This document shows positions 43,741-55,473 of a stretch of DNA of 64,000 nt, in pieces (position 1 is the first letter of the stretch; each line of letters starts with the position of its first letter). The stretch lies in NCBI GenBank assembly GCA_003952965.2, contig CM025850.1, forward strand, positions 21,642,058 through 21,706,057, given 5' to 3'. The position numbers were made by a program, and so were the translations under genes. The notes under the pieces were generated by a model. It saw only the letters and a list, made by a program, of their open reading frames with translations, had not been told where the DNA came from and did not search any database. This DNA is from Morella rubra (Eukaryota; Streptophyta; Magnoliopsida; Fagales; Myricaceae).

Positions 43741-46709
43741 TACTTGAAATCGAAAGGGAAGAATGCTATGAAGACAACACTTTCAGATTCTGACATAGAG
43801 TCAAATTCCTCAGATGCAGAAACTTCAAATAATGATAAGGTAAATTTTCTTGCATTTACATCTTCTATTAAAACTGATGAGTTTATTGATTTTGATGATG
43901 CAGAAGAAATTATCACGAGGATGTTGATGAGCTTGAGGGCTTAAAAGAATCTTATCAAGAGTTATACGAGGAAAGTGTTAAAATTAAGAAGGAAAATGTC
44001 TTAACTTCTAAGAAAATAGTTCTTGTTGAAAAAGAAAGAGATGAACTAGCTGAAAAGTTAGTAGAGAAAAATGCTATGATGTCTATGAATACTTCTCTAG
44101 AAGATCTAGCATCTAAACTATCAAAGGAGCTGGACCTAGCTAATGAACAGCTTAAGAAATTTTCATGTGGTACCAGCAAACTTAATAAAATGCTAAGTAT
44201 AGGACAATCGGATGGAAATAAAAGAGGATTAGGTTTTGATCATACTACAGCAGCATCTACATCCTCAAACAAGGTAGTTTTTGTGCCATCTACTCAGAAA
44301 ATTCAGAGTGCACCTGCACCTCAAGTGAAGGTAAACAAGGTAGTCACTTCTCAAGCTCCTGTTTTGTTTAAATCTAAGTTTTCCAGATTTATTCCTAAGT
44401 GTTTTCATTGTGGTAAAGTTGGTCATACTAAGCCTAAATGTTTTGATCTCTTGAGAAATGGAAAAAGACCTGTTTCTTCATTTTCAAATAATATATCTAA
44501 GTCTGAATTTGATAAGTTGCTGAGTCAAGTAAGCATGTTATCTCAACAAATTCAAATTATAAATCAAAAGCTAAGTCCTGCTATTAATCAAAAGTTAGTT
44601 TGGAAAAAGAAAGAGACTAACTCTTGTTTTGTAGCACATATTGCCTTAAAGGCAAAAAGCAACTTTATTTGGTACCTTGACAGCGCTGCTCAAAACACAT
44701 GTGTGGAGATAAAAGTCTCTTCACAACTTTTAAAGATAGCAAAGGAGGTGCTGTAACTTTTGGAGATGGAAACAAGTCTGAAATTCTTGGTAAAGGATCT
44801 ATAACTCTCCCTGGCAATTTGATTTTTAATGATGTGTTCTATGTGCAAGGTTTAAAATCGAATTTATTAAGCATAAGTCAGATATGTGATGCTGGTCTTG
44901 ATGTTAAATTCACCAAAAATAATTGTTCGGTGATTGATTCTAAAGGTAAATCCATTTTTAGTGGAACTCGTACATCGGATAATTGTTATGGACTAGTTAT
45001 TAATGCTGATGTATCATGTAATAGTTCAAAAATTGATATATCTCAACTTTGGCATCAAAGATTAGGTCACTTAAATTATAGAGACTTATCGAACATTTCT
45101 AGTATAGTTGATGGTGTTCCTAAATTAGCTAAGATAGTTGACAAAGTTTGTGGACCATGTCAACTTGGCAAACAAGTTAGAACATCTCATAAGAAGACAA
45201 CTAATATTCGTACTTCGAAATGTTTAGAATTATTGCATATGGACTTAATGGGGCCAACAAGGACTGAAAGTCTTGGTGGCAGAAAATACATACTTGTTGT
45301 AGTAGATGATTTCTCCAGGTATACCTGGATTGAGTTACTAAGAGACAAGTCTGAAACCTTTGAGAAGGTTAAAAGACTTTGTAATCGTTTGCAAAATGAA
45401 CAAGGATGTAAAATTTTAAGAATTCGAAGTGACCATGGGACAGAGTTCGATAATTCAAGCTTACAAACATTTTGCCATGAAGAAGGAATACATAAAGAAT
45501 TTTCAGCACCCATTACTCCACAGCAAAATGGAGTAGTAGAAAGGAAAAACCGAGTCCTTCAAGAAATGGCTCGGGTTATGCTTCATAGTAAAGGTATTGC
45601 CAAAAATTTTGGGGTGAAGCAATAAACACTGCATGTCATATTATAAATCGTGTCTATCTTCGTCCTAAAACTCATAAAACGCCTTATGAAATATGGTATG
45701 CAAAAAGACCTACAGTGAAGTATTTTAAAATATTTGGTAGTAAGTGTTACATTCTACGTGATAGAGAAAACTTAGGTAAATTTGACACACGTAGTGATGA
45801 AGGAATATTTTTAGGATATTCATCATCTAGTAGGGCTTATCGAGTTTTTAATCTACGTACTCTCACTGTTATGGAAACCATTAATGTTAAAATAGATGAT
45901 GATTTATATGATGCTACTAACCTGAATGAGCTTGAGAATACTTTGAGAAACAAGAAAATCAGGTTGAAGAAGAGCATGAAGCTACAGAGCATTCAGAATT
46001 AACTGAGGAAAATAATGATCAAGTTGACACAGAGTCTGATGGAAACAAAGACTCTGACTCTGATGAAGCTAAAGAACCCTCTTCACGAGTGAAACTCAAT
46101 CATCCTAAACAAAATGTCATTGGTTAGATGAATGAAGGTATGAGGTTAAGAGGTAGAGTTCTAAACCAAATTTCATATTCATGCTATGTGTCTTTGTTGA
46201 ACCGAAAAATATTAATGAGGCTTTAAAGGATGAATGTTGGGTTAATGCCATGCATGAAGAGCTAAATCAATTATTAGGAATGATGTGTGGTATTTAGTAC
46301 CTAGACCTACTAATAACAATATTATTGGTACAAAATGGATCTATAAGAACAAATCTGATGAAAATGGTGTAGTCGTTAGAAATAAAGCCCGCCTTGTAGC
46401 TCAAGGCTACTCTCAAATAGAAGGCATCGATTTCGATGAAACTTTGCACCAGTAGCAAGATTAGAATCCATTCGAATTTTATTAGCCATATCTTGTTCAA
46501 TGGGCTTTAAATTATATCAAATGGATGTAAAATCCGCATTTTTAAATGGTATTCTGCAAGAAGAAGTGTTTGTAGAACAACCAAAAGGGTTTATAGATCC
46601 TAAGTATCCTAATCATGTTTTCAAGCTTAAGAAAGCTCTCTATGGGTTAAAACAAGCTCCTAGAGCTTGGTATGAAATATTAACCACATATTTGCTTGAA
46701 AAAGGGTTT
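43741..46709 (+). pseudogene. Element Z gag-pol, copy A
   Basis: Continues Z gag after X: a Ser/Asp-rich stretch, a coil (43925-44200), and a zinc knuckle CFHCGKVGHTKPKC (44398-44440). The protease site is damaged: YLDS is followed by a frame change at about 44685. Integrase: LWHQRLGHLNYRDL and CGPCQLGK (zinc domain, about 45050-45170), MDLMGP, VVVDDFSRYTW, RSDHGTEF and ERKNRVLQEM (catalytic D, D, E; about 45240-45570). [52 protein letters not shown] (to 46700). The frame ends where Y is inserted, before the YVDD catalytic box. Most breaks are one-base indels. Confidence 0.9.
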
Positions 46710-47945
46710 TGTTAGCCCGAGGTTGTTTTGCAAACAATCCATTTTGATTTTGATGATAACAAAAATTCTAAGTTTTGAAGACTTTTAGATTTTACATTGT
46801 CAATCCACTATTTTCTAAATTTATTTCAAAGGTTTGAGGTTATCTCTCTAAAATATTTCTAAGTGGACTTGAACACCATTACACAAGTTGATAAGATCAA
46901 TTTTTCATATTGTAGGTGTTTAAAGAAGTTTGGAATGGATTGGATGCTTTAAAGTTGCTGTTTTTTTCTCTCCAGCACTTATAAGTGTCGACACATTGCA
47001 TCATAGTATCGACACATTGTACTTGAGAGCCCAACTCCAAAATGCAAAAATTCACTGTCGACAGCATTTTCAGACTAAGTGTTCATGTGTCGACACATTG
47101 AAGACTATTGTGTCGACACATTGCACTGTCTCTGGAGAGATGAAAACATGGTGTCGACACATAGTGCGAAATTGCAGATATCCTGGAAACGATGCCAGAT
47201 CATCCAAAATGTTTCAAAAAGTCTTTTAAACCCCTTTAACGGTAAAATGAAGCCACTTGATGACCGTTGAAGACCTAGGGGCTATAAGAAGAACGAGATG
47301 GAGAAAGAAGAAACAACTTGATCATCATCGCAACATCTAGAGAGAGAAAAAGCCAAGATCCAAAGAAATCCATTTGCTGATTCCTTCAAGTCCAGAGCTC
47401 TCATTGTCAAAACTTCTCCTTTTGCTCGTCATTGACGACTTTGCCTTCAAAGGAAGAGAAATTTATTGAAGAAGAGGGAAAACACTTGCTACTCTTGCCC
47501 TAACTTCTAGAGAGAGAAAGTGCTTTGAAGAAGAGGGAAAACTGCATCTACCAAAAAGGCTTGTGCTCACATTTCCAAACTTTAGATTTCCTTTGATATT
47601 CTTGTCTTCTTGCACTCTATTGAGCTTTCCACTTGCTGATTTGGCTTAGAGAGCCATTCCACACGTTGTGAGCTTTTCACTTGCATATTCGGCTTAGAGA
47701 GCCATTATTCATTGTACCCATTATTGTAAAACATTTGAGTGTTGGGAAAACACTTGGTCCTACTTGTGAGAGTAGAAGAAATCCCTTGGGTTTTGGGATT
47801 TGTGAGAGAGTTGAAGTATGAGCTCGAAAAACGCTTTGTAAAGGTTCCTTAGCACCCCGAAGCTAAGGTGTATTTGCTATTTGGAGAATAGTGAAGGAAG
47901 CCCAAGGAAGTCAATAGCTTGGGGGTGGACGTAGGAAAGAGTTGG
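46710..47945 (+). repeat. Element Y 5' LTR, truncated copy A
   Basis: Starts TGTTAGCCCGAGG inside Z RT and matches 53977-55183, then stops within GGTGGACGTAGG...GTTGG, where the second tandem unit begins with X gag. It carries about six GTCGAC palindromes and TATAAGAA at 47283. Confidence 0.9.
46985..47290 (+). promoter_or_regulatory. Y LTR promoter: TGTGTCGACACA palindromes and TATA box
   Basis: GTGTCGACAC-type palindromes occur near 46985, 47056, 47088, 47111 and 47153, with a damaged one at 47007 (TATCGACACA). CTATAAGAA lies at 47282-47290. Three or more also occur in the Y 3' LTR (60810, 60831, 60915, 60955, 60978). This is the same GTCGAC core as in X but with different flanks. Confidence 0.55.
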
Positions 47946-48603
47946 TAAATGTTTTGAACGATGAAAGCTCTTCCTCCGAAGAAGATGGGGAGAAATCGCA
48001 AACATGTGCTTCATGGCTCTAGAAGACAATGAGGTATACTCTTCCGATGATGAACCTTTTCATATATTGAACTTCAAAATGCCTTTGATGAACTTCTTTG
48101 TCAATTTGAAAAATTGGTTCAAAATATACATCCTTGAAAAAGAAACTCATTTTGATTTCAAAAGAAATTGATTTATTGAAAAATGAGCGAAATACTCTAA
48201 AGCTAGAAAATGATTTATTCCAACAAAAAGCTTTAGAATTTGAAAAGAGAAAGTTGCTTTGAACAACAAAATTGTTTCTCAAAGCAAAATCCTTGAGAAA
48301 GTTTACTCAAGGAAAGAAATCTTTGATTTGATTCTTGGTAGTCAAAGATGTGTCTTTGACAAAAGTGGCTTAGGCTACAAGCCTTCTATTCACCAAAAAT
48401 ATTTTAAGAATTATTTTGTGAAGGCTAAGTCTTTTTGTGCACCTACTCAAACATGTCATTTTTGCAACAAAGATGGGCATCTAATTTTTGATTGTGCATT
48501 AAGAAACTTGGGAGCAAGACTCTCAAGAAGACATGGGTTCCAAAAGGAACCAAGGCTAACACCGAAGGACCCAAGAAAGCTTGGGTACCAAAAATTATTT
48601 CTT
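47946..48603 (+). pseudogene. Element X gag, C-terminal part, copy B
   Basis: Begins mid-gag at the duplication junction (NDESSSSEEDGEK-like acidic stretch), followed by the coil, the zinc knuckle CHFCNKDGHLIFDC (48460-48502) and the KKTWVPKGT tail in a shifted frame. Several one-base gaps set it apart from copy A. Confidence 0.88.
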
Positions 48604-49387
48604 GATTCTCTTGTAGGATGGAGCAATAAATGGTACTTGGATGAAACTTGCCTATCAAGAAGGCTTGTGACATTTGAGGACAAATGCTAAGGGAAATCCT
48701 TTGGTAACTTCTGATTGAGCTAAATGTTGGTTAATGATGATTATTATATGTTAATGTTAAAAATGCAATATATTTCATCTTTGACATATTTTCCTTGCAT
48801 TTATCAAAATTGGAACATGCTAATGAGCTAACATCTTTTTCAAAATTCATTGAATTCTTTATGAGATTTTGTGAGCTAAAAATTTTTTGGTCTGAGAATG
48901 GGACCTTTAAAATTCTGTCATTTGGTAGTAAGGAGGTTGGTTACATAACCCACTCGGTGGTTCTACTATCGTAATAGTGATGGACTCTTGAGTCCCCATC
49001 AGTCATCCTCTATACCATTTTAATATGATTGTCATTTGAAAGCCTCTAATTGTTTTATTTTTGAAGCTACATCCATGCATTCACTTTTTAATTGACAAAA
49101 GGGGGAGATTTATTAATTTTGGTATGCTTGTATTCCCTTTGATCATGTGATGAATATTGGTAGAATGCATATGGATAATGCATGCACATATCTTGATTAT
49201 GAGTTTATATCCTTTTTTTTCTTTTTGATGTGACAAAGGGGAGAAATGTGTTAATAGTTTTAATGACTATATATTTTCCTTTTGAATTGGATTATAGACT
49301 TTGATTGTATTATTCTTTTATGAATTGATAGTTTTGGGGAGTCATCCCAAACTATCAATTTATTGTCATCATCAAAAAGCCGGAGAT
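48604..49387 (+). other. Element X 3' non-coding region, copy B
   Basis: Matches 41156-41952, including purine runs near 49097 and 49236. The final polypurine tract is altered here (AAAAAGCCGGAGA, 49375-49387). Confidence 0.85.
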
Positions 49388-51038
49388 TGTTGGCTTTTGT
49401 GCACAAACGAGATTTTGATGATTTCAATAAATGGATCAATTTTATAAAATGGACATCTTCAAAGACAAAGACATTTTGATAAAAGAGCCAAAGACTTGAA
49501 GAAAAAGAAGATCAAGAAGTTGCAAGGAGCTCAAAAGTGAAGTTCCAAGACCTTAGGGTATAAACCTCGTAACTTTTAGTTTCACTTTTGACAAGGATTT
49601 TGAATCACACTTGCATATCTTTAAAAACGTGCATAAACCGTTATAGAGACCGTACATGTTTGAAAGATAATAAAATGTTATTATGTCATATATTTAACAA
49701 CACCCCAATCAAAACTCCCCAAACTTCTTATACTTATGGAAGTAAAGTCTTTTTTAAATGGGTGTTTAAAACTTTAAAAAATATTTTAATCTTCAAACAA
49801 AAGGTACAACGGTTTATGCACGTTTTGAAAGATATCCAAGTGTGATTCATAATCCTTGTCAAAATTGAAACTAAGAGTTACAAGGTTTACACCCTAAGGT
49901 CTTGAAACTTCAATTTTGAGCTCCTTGCATCTTCTCGATCTTCAATCTTCTTCCAAGTCCTTGTGCTCTTTCATCAAAATGTCTTTGTCTTTGAAGATGT
50001 TTATTTTGTAAACTCAGTCCATTTATTTTAATCATCAAAATATCGATTGTGTACAAAAGCCAACAATCTCCCCCCCCCTTTTTTTTTATGATGACAATAA
50101 ATTGATAGTTTTGGGATGATTCCCCCTATCTTTTGCAATTGGAAAATTATTTGAAACTTGAGACAAAGTATTAGTAGCCAATATTTATAATCCAATCCAA
50201 AAGGAGAATATATAGTCAACACATTTTCTATACTTAATTGGGAAGTAAGTCTTTAAAATGGTGTTCAAAAGAGGTCAAAAAACATGCCTCATGTGCTTAG
50301 TTGAGGAGGTCGACTGGTGAAACTTCAATAGCTCGACCGGTTATCTTGAGCTTTTGACAATATGACAGTAATGGTAACTTGAAGCGGTCGACCGGTTTTT
50401 CTATGGCTATAAACGGCTAGTTTTTATATGTGGCCTATAAATACTTCATAACGTCCAAAATAATACACAACGACCACATATCATTTAGATCACTTGAGAA
50501 ATATTCCAAACCTTCATATTCTATATTTCTCATATCATTCACACAAAACACATTTCATATCCTTGTCATTGTGTGAATCAAAGAGATAGAGCTTTTCAAT
50601 TTTCTATCCACTCTTTGAGAGAGTTTATTCTTAATCTTTATCCAAAAGAGGTGATTCCTTTAGTGAGGTTGTTCACTAAAGAAGAAGCTTAGAGAGGGTA
50701 TATCTCAAGCTTGGTTAGGTTGTGAGTGGTGAGCCCGAAAAACCACTTGGGTTTTGAGTGTTGAGCCCAGAAAAACACTTGTACGGTTCTCTAGCACTAA
50801 AGCTAGAGTGTACTATTTGAAGATAGTGGGAAAACCTCAAGGCTCGGTAAAGGAGCTTGAGGGGTGGATGTAGGCGGGTTTGCCGAACCACCTAAAAATC
50901 ATGTGTTTGCTTCTCTATCCCTACTCCTTACATTTAGCACTTATTTACTCGTTGTTTTAATATACTTGTGCTAAATTAGACTTTACTTTGCAAACTTTTG
51001 GGGGTTAAAAGCGAAAAAATTTGATTCTCTTGGGTGCT
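49388..51038 (+). repeat. Element X 3' LTR, copy B, with inverted repeat
   Basis: Starts TGTTGGCTTTTGTGCACAA. The inverted arm runs from about 49755 to 50222, complementary to about 49255-49715. The palindrome array is badly eroded (50305-50400, one intact GGTCGACCGG). The LTR end is missing: TTGATTCTCTTGGGTGCTTC replaces the normal end and the duplicated CTTCT. Confidence 0.85.
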
Positions 51039-51039
51039 T

Positions 51040-53976
51040 CTATGAAATCGCCAACACTTTCAGATTCTGACATAGAGTCAAATTCCTCAGATGCAGAAAC
51101 TTCAAATAATGATAAGGTAAATTTTCTTGCATTTACATCTTCTATTAAAACTGATGAGTTTATTGATTTTGATGATGCAGAAGAAAATCATCGAGGATGT
51201 TGATGAGCTTGAGGGCTTAAAAGAATCTTATCAAGAGTTATATGAGGAAAGTGTTAAAATTAAGAAGGAAAATGTCTTAACTTCTAAGAAAATAGTTCTT
51301 GTTGAAAAAGAAAGAGATGAACTAGCTGAAAAGTTAGTAGAGAGAAAATGCTATGATACGTCTATGAATACTTCTCTAGAAGATCTAGCATCTAAACTAT
51401 CAAAGGAGCTGGACCTAGCTAATGAACAGCTTAAGAAATTTTCATGTGGTACCAGCAAACTTAATAAAATGCTAAGTATAGGACAATCGGATGGAAATAA
51501 AAGATTAGGTTTTGATCATACTACAGCAGCATCTACATCCTCAAACAAGTAGTTTTTGTGCCATCTACTCAGAAAATTCAGAGTACACCTGCACCTCAAG
51601 TGAAGGTAAACAAGGTAGTCACTTCTCAAGCTCCTATTTTGTTTAAATCTAAGTTTTCCAGATTTATTCCTAAGTGTTTTCATTGTGGTAAAGTTGGTCA
51701 TACCAAGCCTAAATGTTTTGATCTTTTGAGAAATGGAAAAGACATGTTTCTTCATTTTCAAAAGATGTATCTAAGTTTGAATTTGATAAGTTGTTGAGTT
51801 AAGTAAGCATGTTATCTAACAAATTCAAATTATAAATCAAAAGCTAAGTCCTGCTATTAATCAAAAGTTAGTTTGGAAAAAGAAAGAGACTAACTCTTGT
51901 TTTGTAGCACATATTGCCTTAAAGGCAAAAAGCAATTTATTTGGTACCTTGACAGCAGCTGCTCAAAACACATGTGTGGAGATAAAAGTCTCTTCACAAC
52001 TTTTAAAGATAGCAAAGGAGGTGCTGTAACTTTTGGAGATGGAAGCAAGTCTGAAATTCTTGGTAAAGGATCTATAACTCTCCCTGGCAATTTGATTTTT
52101 AATGATGTGTTCTATGTGCAAGGTTTAAAATCGAATTTATTAAGCATAAGTCAGATATGTGATGCTGGTCTTGATGTTAAATTCACCAAAAATAATTGTT
52201 CGGTGATTGATTCTAAAGGTAAATCCATTTTTAGTGGAACTCGTACATCGGATAATTGTTATGGACTAGTTATTAATGCTGATGTATCATGTAATAGTTC
52301 AAAAATTGATATATCTCAACTTTGGCATCAAAGATTAGGTCACTTAAATTATAGAGACTTATCGAACATTTCTAGTATAGTTGATGGTGTTCCTAAACTA
52401 GCTAAGATAGTTGACAAAGTTTGTGGACCATGTCAACTTGGCAAACAAGTTAGAACATCTCATAAGAAGACAACTAATATTCGTACTTCGAATGTTTAGA
52501 ATTATTGCATATGGATTTAATGGGGCCAACAAGGACTGAAAGTCTTGGTGGCAGAAAATACATACTTGTTGTAGTAGATGATTTTCCAGGTATACCTGGA
52601 TTGAGTTACTAAGAGACAAGTCTGAAACCTTTGAGAAGGTTAAAAGACTTTGTAATCGTTTGCAAAATGAACAAGGATGTAAAATTTTAAGAATTTGAAG
52701 TGACATGGGACAGAGTTCGATAATTCAAGCTTACAAACATTTTGCCATGATGAAGGAATACATAAAGAATTTTCAGCACCCATTACTCCACAGCAAAATG
52801 AGTAGTAGAAAGGAAAAACCGAGTCCTTCAAGAAATGGCTCGGGTTATGCTTCATAGTAAAGGTATTGCCCAAAAATTTTGGGGTGAAGCAATAAACACT
52901 GCATGTCATATTATAAATCGTGTCTATCTTCGTCCTAAAACTCATAAAACACCTTATGAAATATGTATACAAAAAGACCTATAGTGAAGTATTTTAAAAT
53001 ATTTGGTAGTAAGTGTTACATTTACGTGATAGAGAAAACTTGGTAAATTTGACACACGTAGTGATGAAGAATATTTTTAGGATATTCATCATCTAGTAGA
53101 GCTTATCGAGTTTTTAATCTACGTACTCTCACTGTTATGAAACCATTAATGTTAAAATAGATGATGATTTATATGATGCTACTAACCTGAATGAGCTTGA
53201 GAATACTGTTGAGAAACAAGAAAATCGGGTTGAAGAAGAGCATGAAGCTACAGAGCATTCAGAATTAACTGAGGAAAAGAATGATCAAGTTGACACGGAG
53301 TCTGATGGAAACAAAGAATCTGACTCTGATGAAGATAAAGAACCCTCTTCACGTGTGAAATTGAATCATCCTAAACAAAATGTCATTGGTGAGATCAATG
53401 AGGGTATGAGGTTAAGAGGTAGAGTTCTAAACCAAATTTCATATTCATGCTATGTGTCTTTGTTTGAACAAAAAATATTAATGAGGCTTTAAAGGATGAA
53501 TGTTGGGTTAATGCCATGCATGAAGAGCTAAATCAATTAATTAGGAATGATGTGTGGTATTTAGTACTAGACCTACTAATAACAATATTATTGGTACAAA
53601 ATGGATCTATAAGAACAAATATGATGAAAATGGTGTAATCGTTAGAAATAAAGCCCGCCTTGTAGCTCAAGGCTACTCTCAAATAGAAGGCATTGATTTC
53701 GATGAAACCTTTGCACCAGTAGCAAGATTAGAATCCATTCGAATTTTATTAGCCATATCTTGTTCAATGGGCTTTAAATTATATCAAATAGATGTAAAAT
53801 CCGCATTTTTAAATGGTATTCTGCAAGAAGAAGTTTTTGTAGAACAACCAAAAGGGTTTATAGATCCTAAGTATCCTAATCATGTTTTCAAGCTTAAGAA
53901 AGCTCTCTATGGGTTAAAACAAGACCCTAGAGCTTGGTATGAAATATTAACCACATATTTGCTTGAAAAAGGGTTT
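51040..53976 (+). pseudogene. Element Z gag-pol, copy B
   Basis: Same order as copy A: zinc knuckle CFHCGKVGHTKPKC (51677-51718), protease region YLDSS.SKHM (about 51950), integrase open frame 51897-52499 with LWHQRLGH and CGPCQLGK, then a broken integrase core (one-base losses near 52490, 52585, 52705 and 52800), then a longer intact RT segment (53554-53976) with [41 protein letters not shown] and KALYGLKQ. It is cut by Y at 53977. Breaks differ from those in copy A. Confidence 0.9.
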
Positions 53977-55438
53977 TGTTAGCCCGAGGTTGTTTTGCAA
54001 AACAATCTATATTTGATTTTGATGATAACAAAAATTCTAAGTTTTGAAGACTTTTAGATTTTACATTGTCAATCCACTATTTTCTAAGATTTATTTCAAA
54101 GGTTTGAGGTTATCTCTCTAAAATATTTCTAAGTGGACTTGAACACCATTACACAAGTTGATAAGATCAATTTTTCATATTGTAGGTGTTTAAAGAAGTT
54201 TGGAATGGATTGGATGCTTTAAAGTTGCTGTTTTTTTCTCTCCAGCACTTATAAGTCTCCGACACATTGCATCACGACACATTGTACTTCTCCAAAATGC
54301 AAAAATTCAGACAGCATTTTCAGACTAAGTGTTCAATGTGTCGACACATTGAAGACTATGTGTCGACACATTGCACTGTCTCTGGAGAGATGAAAACATG
54401 GTGTCGACACATAGTGCGAAATTGCAGATATCCTGGAAACGATGCCAATCATCCAAAATGTTTCAAAAAGTCTTTTAAACCCCTCCAACGGTAAATGAAG
54501 CCACTTGATGACCGTTGAAGACCTAGGGGCTATAAGAAGAACGAGATGGAGAAAGAAGAAACAACTTGATCATCATCGCAACATCTAGAGAGAGAAAAAG
54601 CCAAGATCCAAAGAAATCCATTTGCTGATTCCTTCAAGTCCAGAGCTCTCATTGTCAAAACTTCTCCTCTTGCTCGTCATTGACGACTTTGCCTTCAAAG
54701 GAAGAGAAATTTATTGAAGAAGGAAAACACTTGCTACTCTTGCCCTAATTCTAGAGAGAGAAAGTGCTTTGAAGAAGAGGGAAAACCGCATCTACCAAAA
54801 AGGCTTGTGCTCCACTTCCAAACTTTAGATTTCCTTTGATATTCTTGTCTTCTTGCACTCTATTGAGCTTTCACTTGCTGATTTGGCTTAGAGAGCCATT
54901 CCACACGTTGTGAGCTTTTCACTTGCATATTCGGCTTAGAGAGCCATTATTCATTGTACCCATTATTTGTAAATTGAGTGTTGGGAAAACACTTGGTCCT
55001 ACTTGTGAGAGTAGAAGAAATCCCTTGGGTTTTGGGATTTGTGAGAGAGTTGAAGTGTGAGCTCGAAAAACGCTTTGTAAAGGTTCCTTAGCACCCCAAG
55101 CTAAGGTGTATTTGCTATTTGGAGAATAGTGAAGGAAGCCCAAGGAAGTCAATAGCCTTGGGGTGGACGTAGGCAAGTGTTGGCCGAACCACCTAAAAAT
55201 ACGGTGTCATCTCTCTAACTCTATCACTCTTACGTTTCAGTACATATTCATACTTTGGAGATTTATGCTTTATGCTTTATCATTATTGCATATATTTTGC
55301 TTAGCATTATACACATTTAGATCTGCATTTTTATTGTTAAAAGGGCTATTTTTCAGATCTGGATTTTTATTGAAAAAGGACTAAGTTTTTGATAAACCCA
55401 ATTCACCCCCCCCTCTTGGGTTGTTATTTAGACTTTCA
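53977..55438 (+). repeat. Element Y 5' LTR, complete
   Basis: 1462 bp, TGTTAGCCCGAGG ... GACTTTCA, followed by AT and the primer site. The end region (CAATTCACCCCCCCCTCTTGGGTTG) parallels that of X and marks a related lineage. Confidence 0.9.
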
Positions 55439-55440
55439 AT

Positions 55441-55452
55441 TGGTATCAAAGC
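55441..55452 (+). other. Primer-binding site, element Y
   Basis: TGGTATCAAAGC, one base different from the X and Z sites (TGGTATCAGAGC); initiator-methionine tRNA type. Confidence 0.85.
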
Positions 55453-55473
55453 TGAGGTTTAATATCTCTATCT

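Larger units (their letters stand above)
40493..47945. repeat. Tandem duplication, unit 1
   Basis: 7453 bp running from within X gag, through the X 3' LTR with hairpin and Z gag-pol, into the Y 5' LTR. It is repeated head-to-tail as 47946-55183. The start (CTTGG|AATGTTAACGATG) and end (AGTTGG|) share TTGG. Confidence 0.92.
47946..55183. repeat. Tandem duplication, unit 2
   Basis: 7238 bp, head-to-tail copy of 40493-47945. Aligned blocks: X gag end (48420-48600), X 3' region, X 3' LTR with hairpin (49388-51038), Z gag-pol (51040-53976), Y LTR (53977-55183). The copies are nearly identical in substitutions but differ by many small deletions, concentrated in the LTR. Confidence 0.92.

Noticed and set aside
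44076..46002. Active autonomous copia element
   Set aside because: Frameshifts in protease and integrase, Y inserted before the RT catalytic box, and no paired Z LTR in the window.
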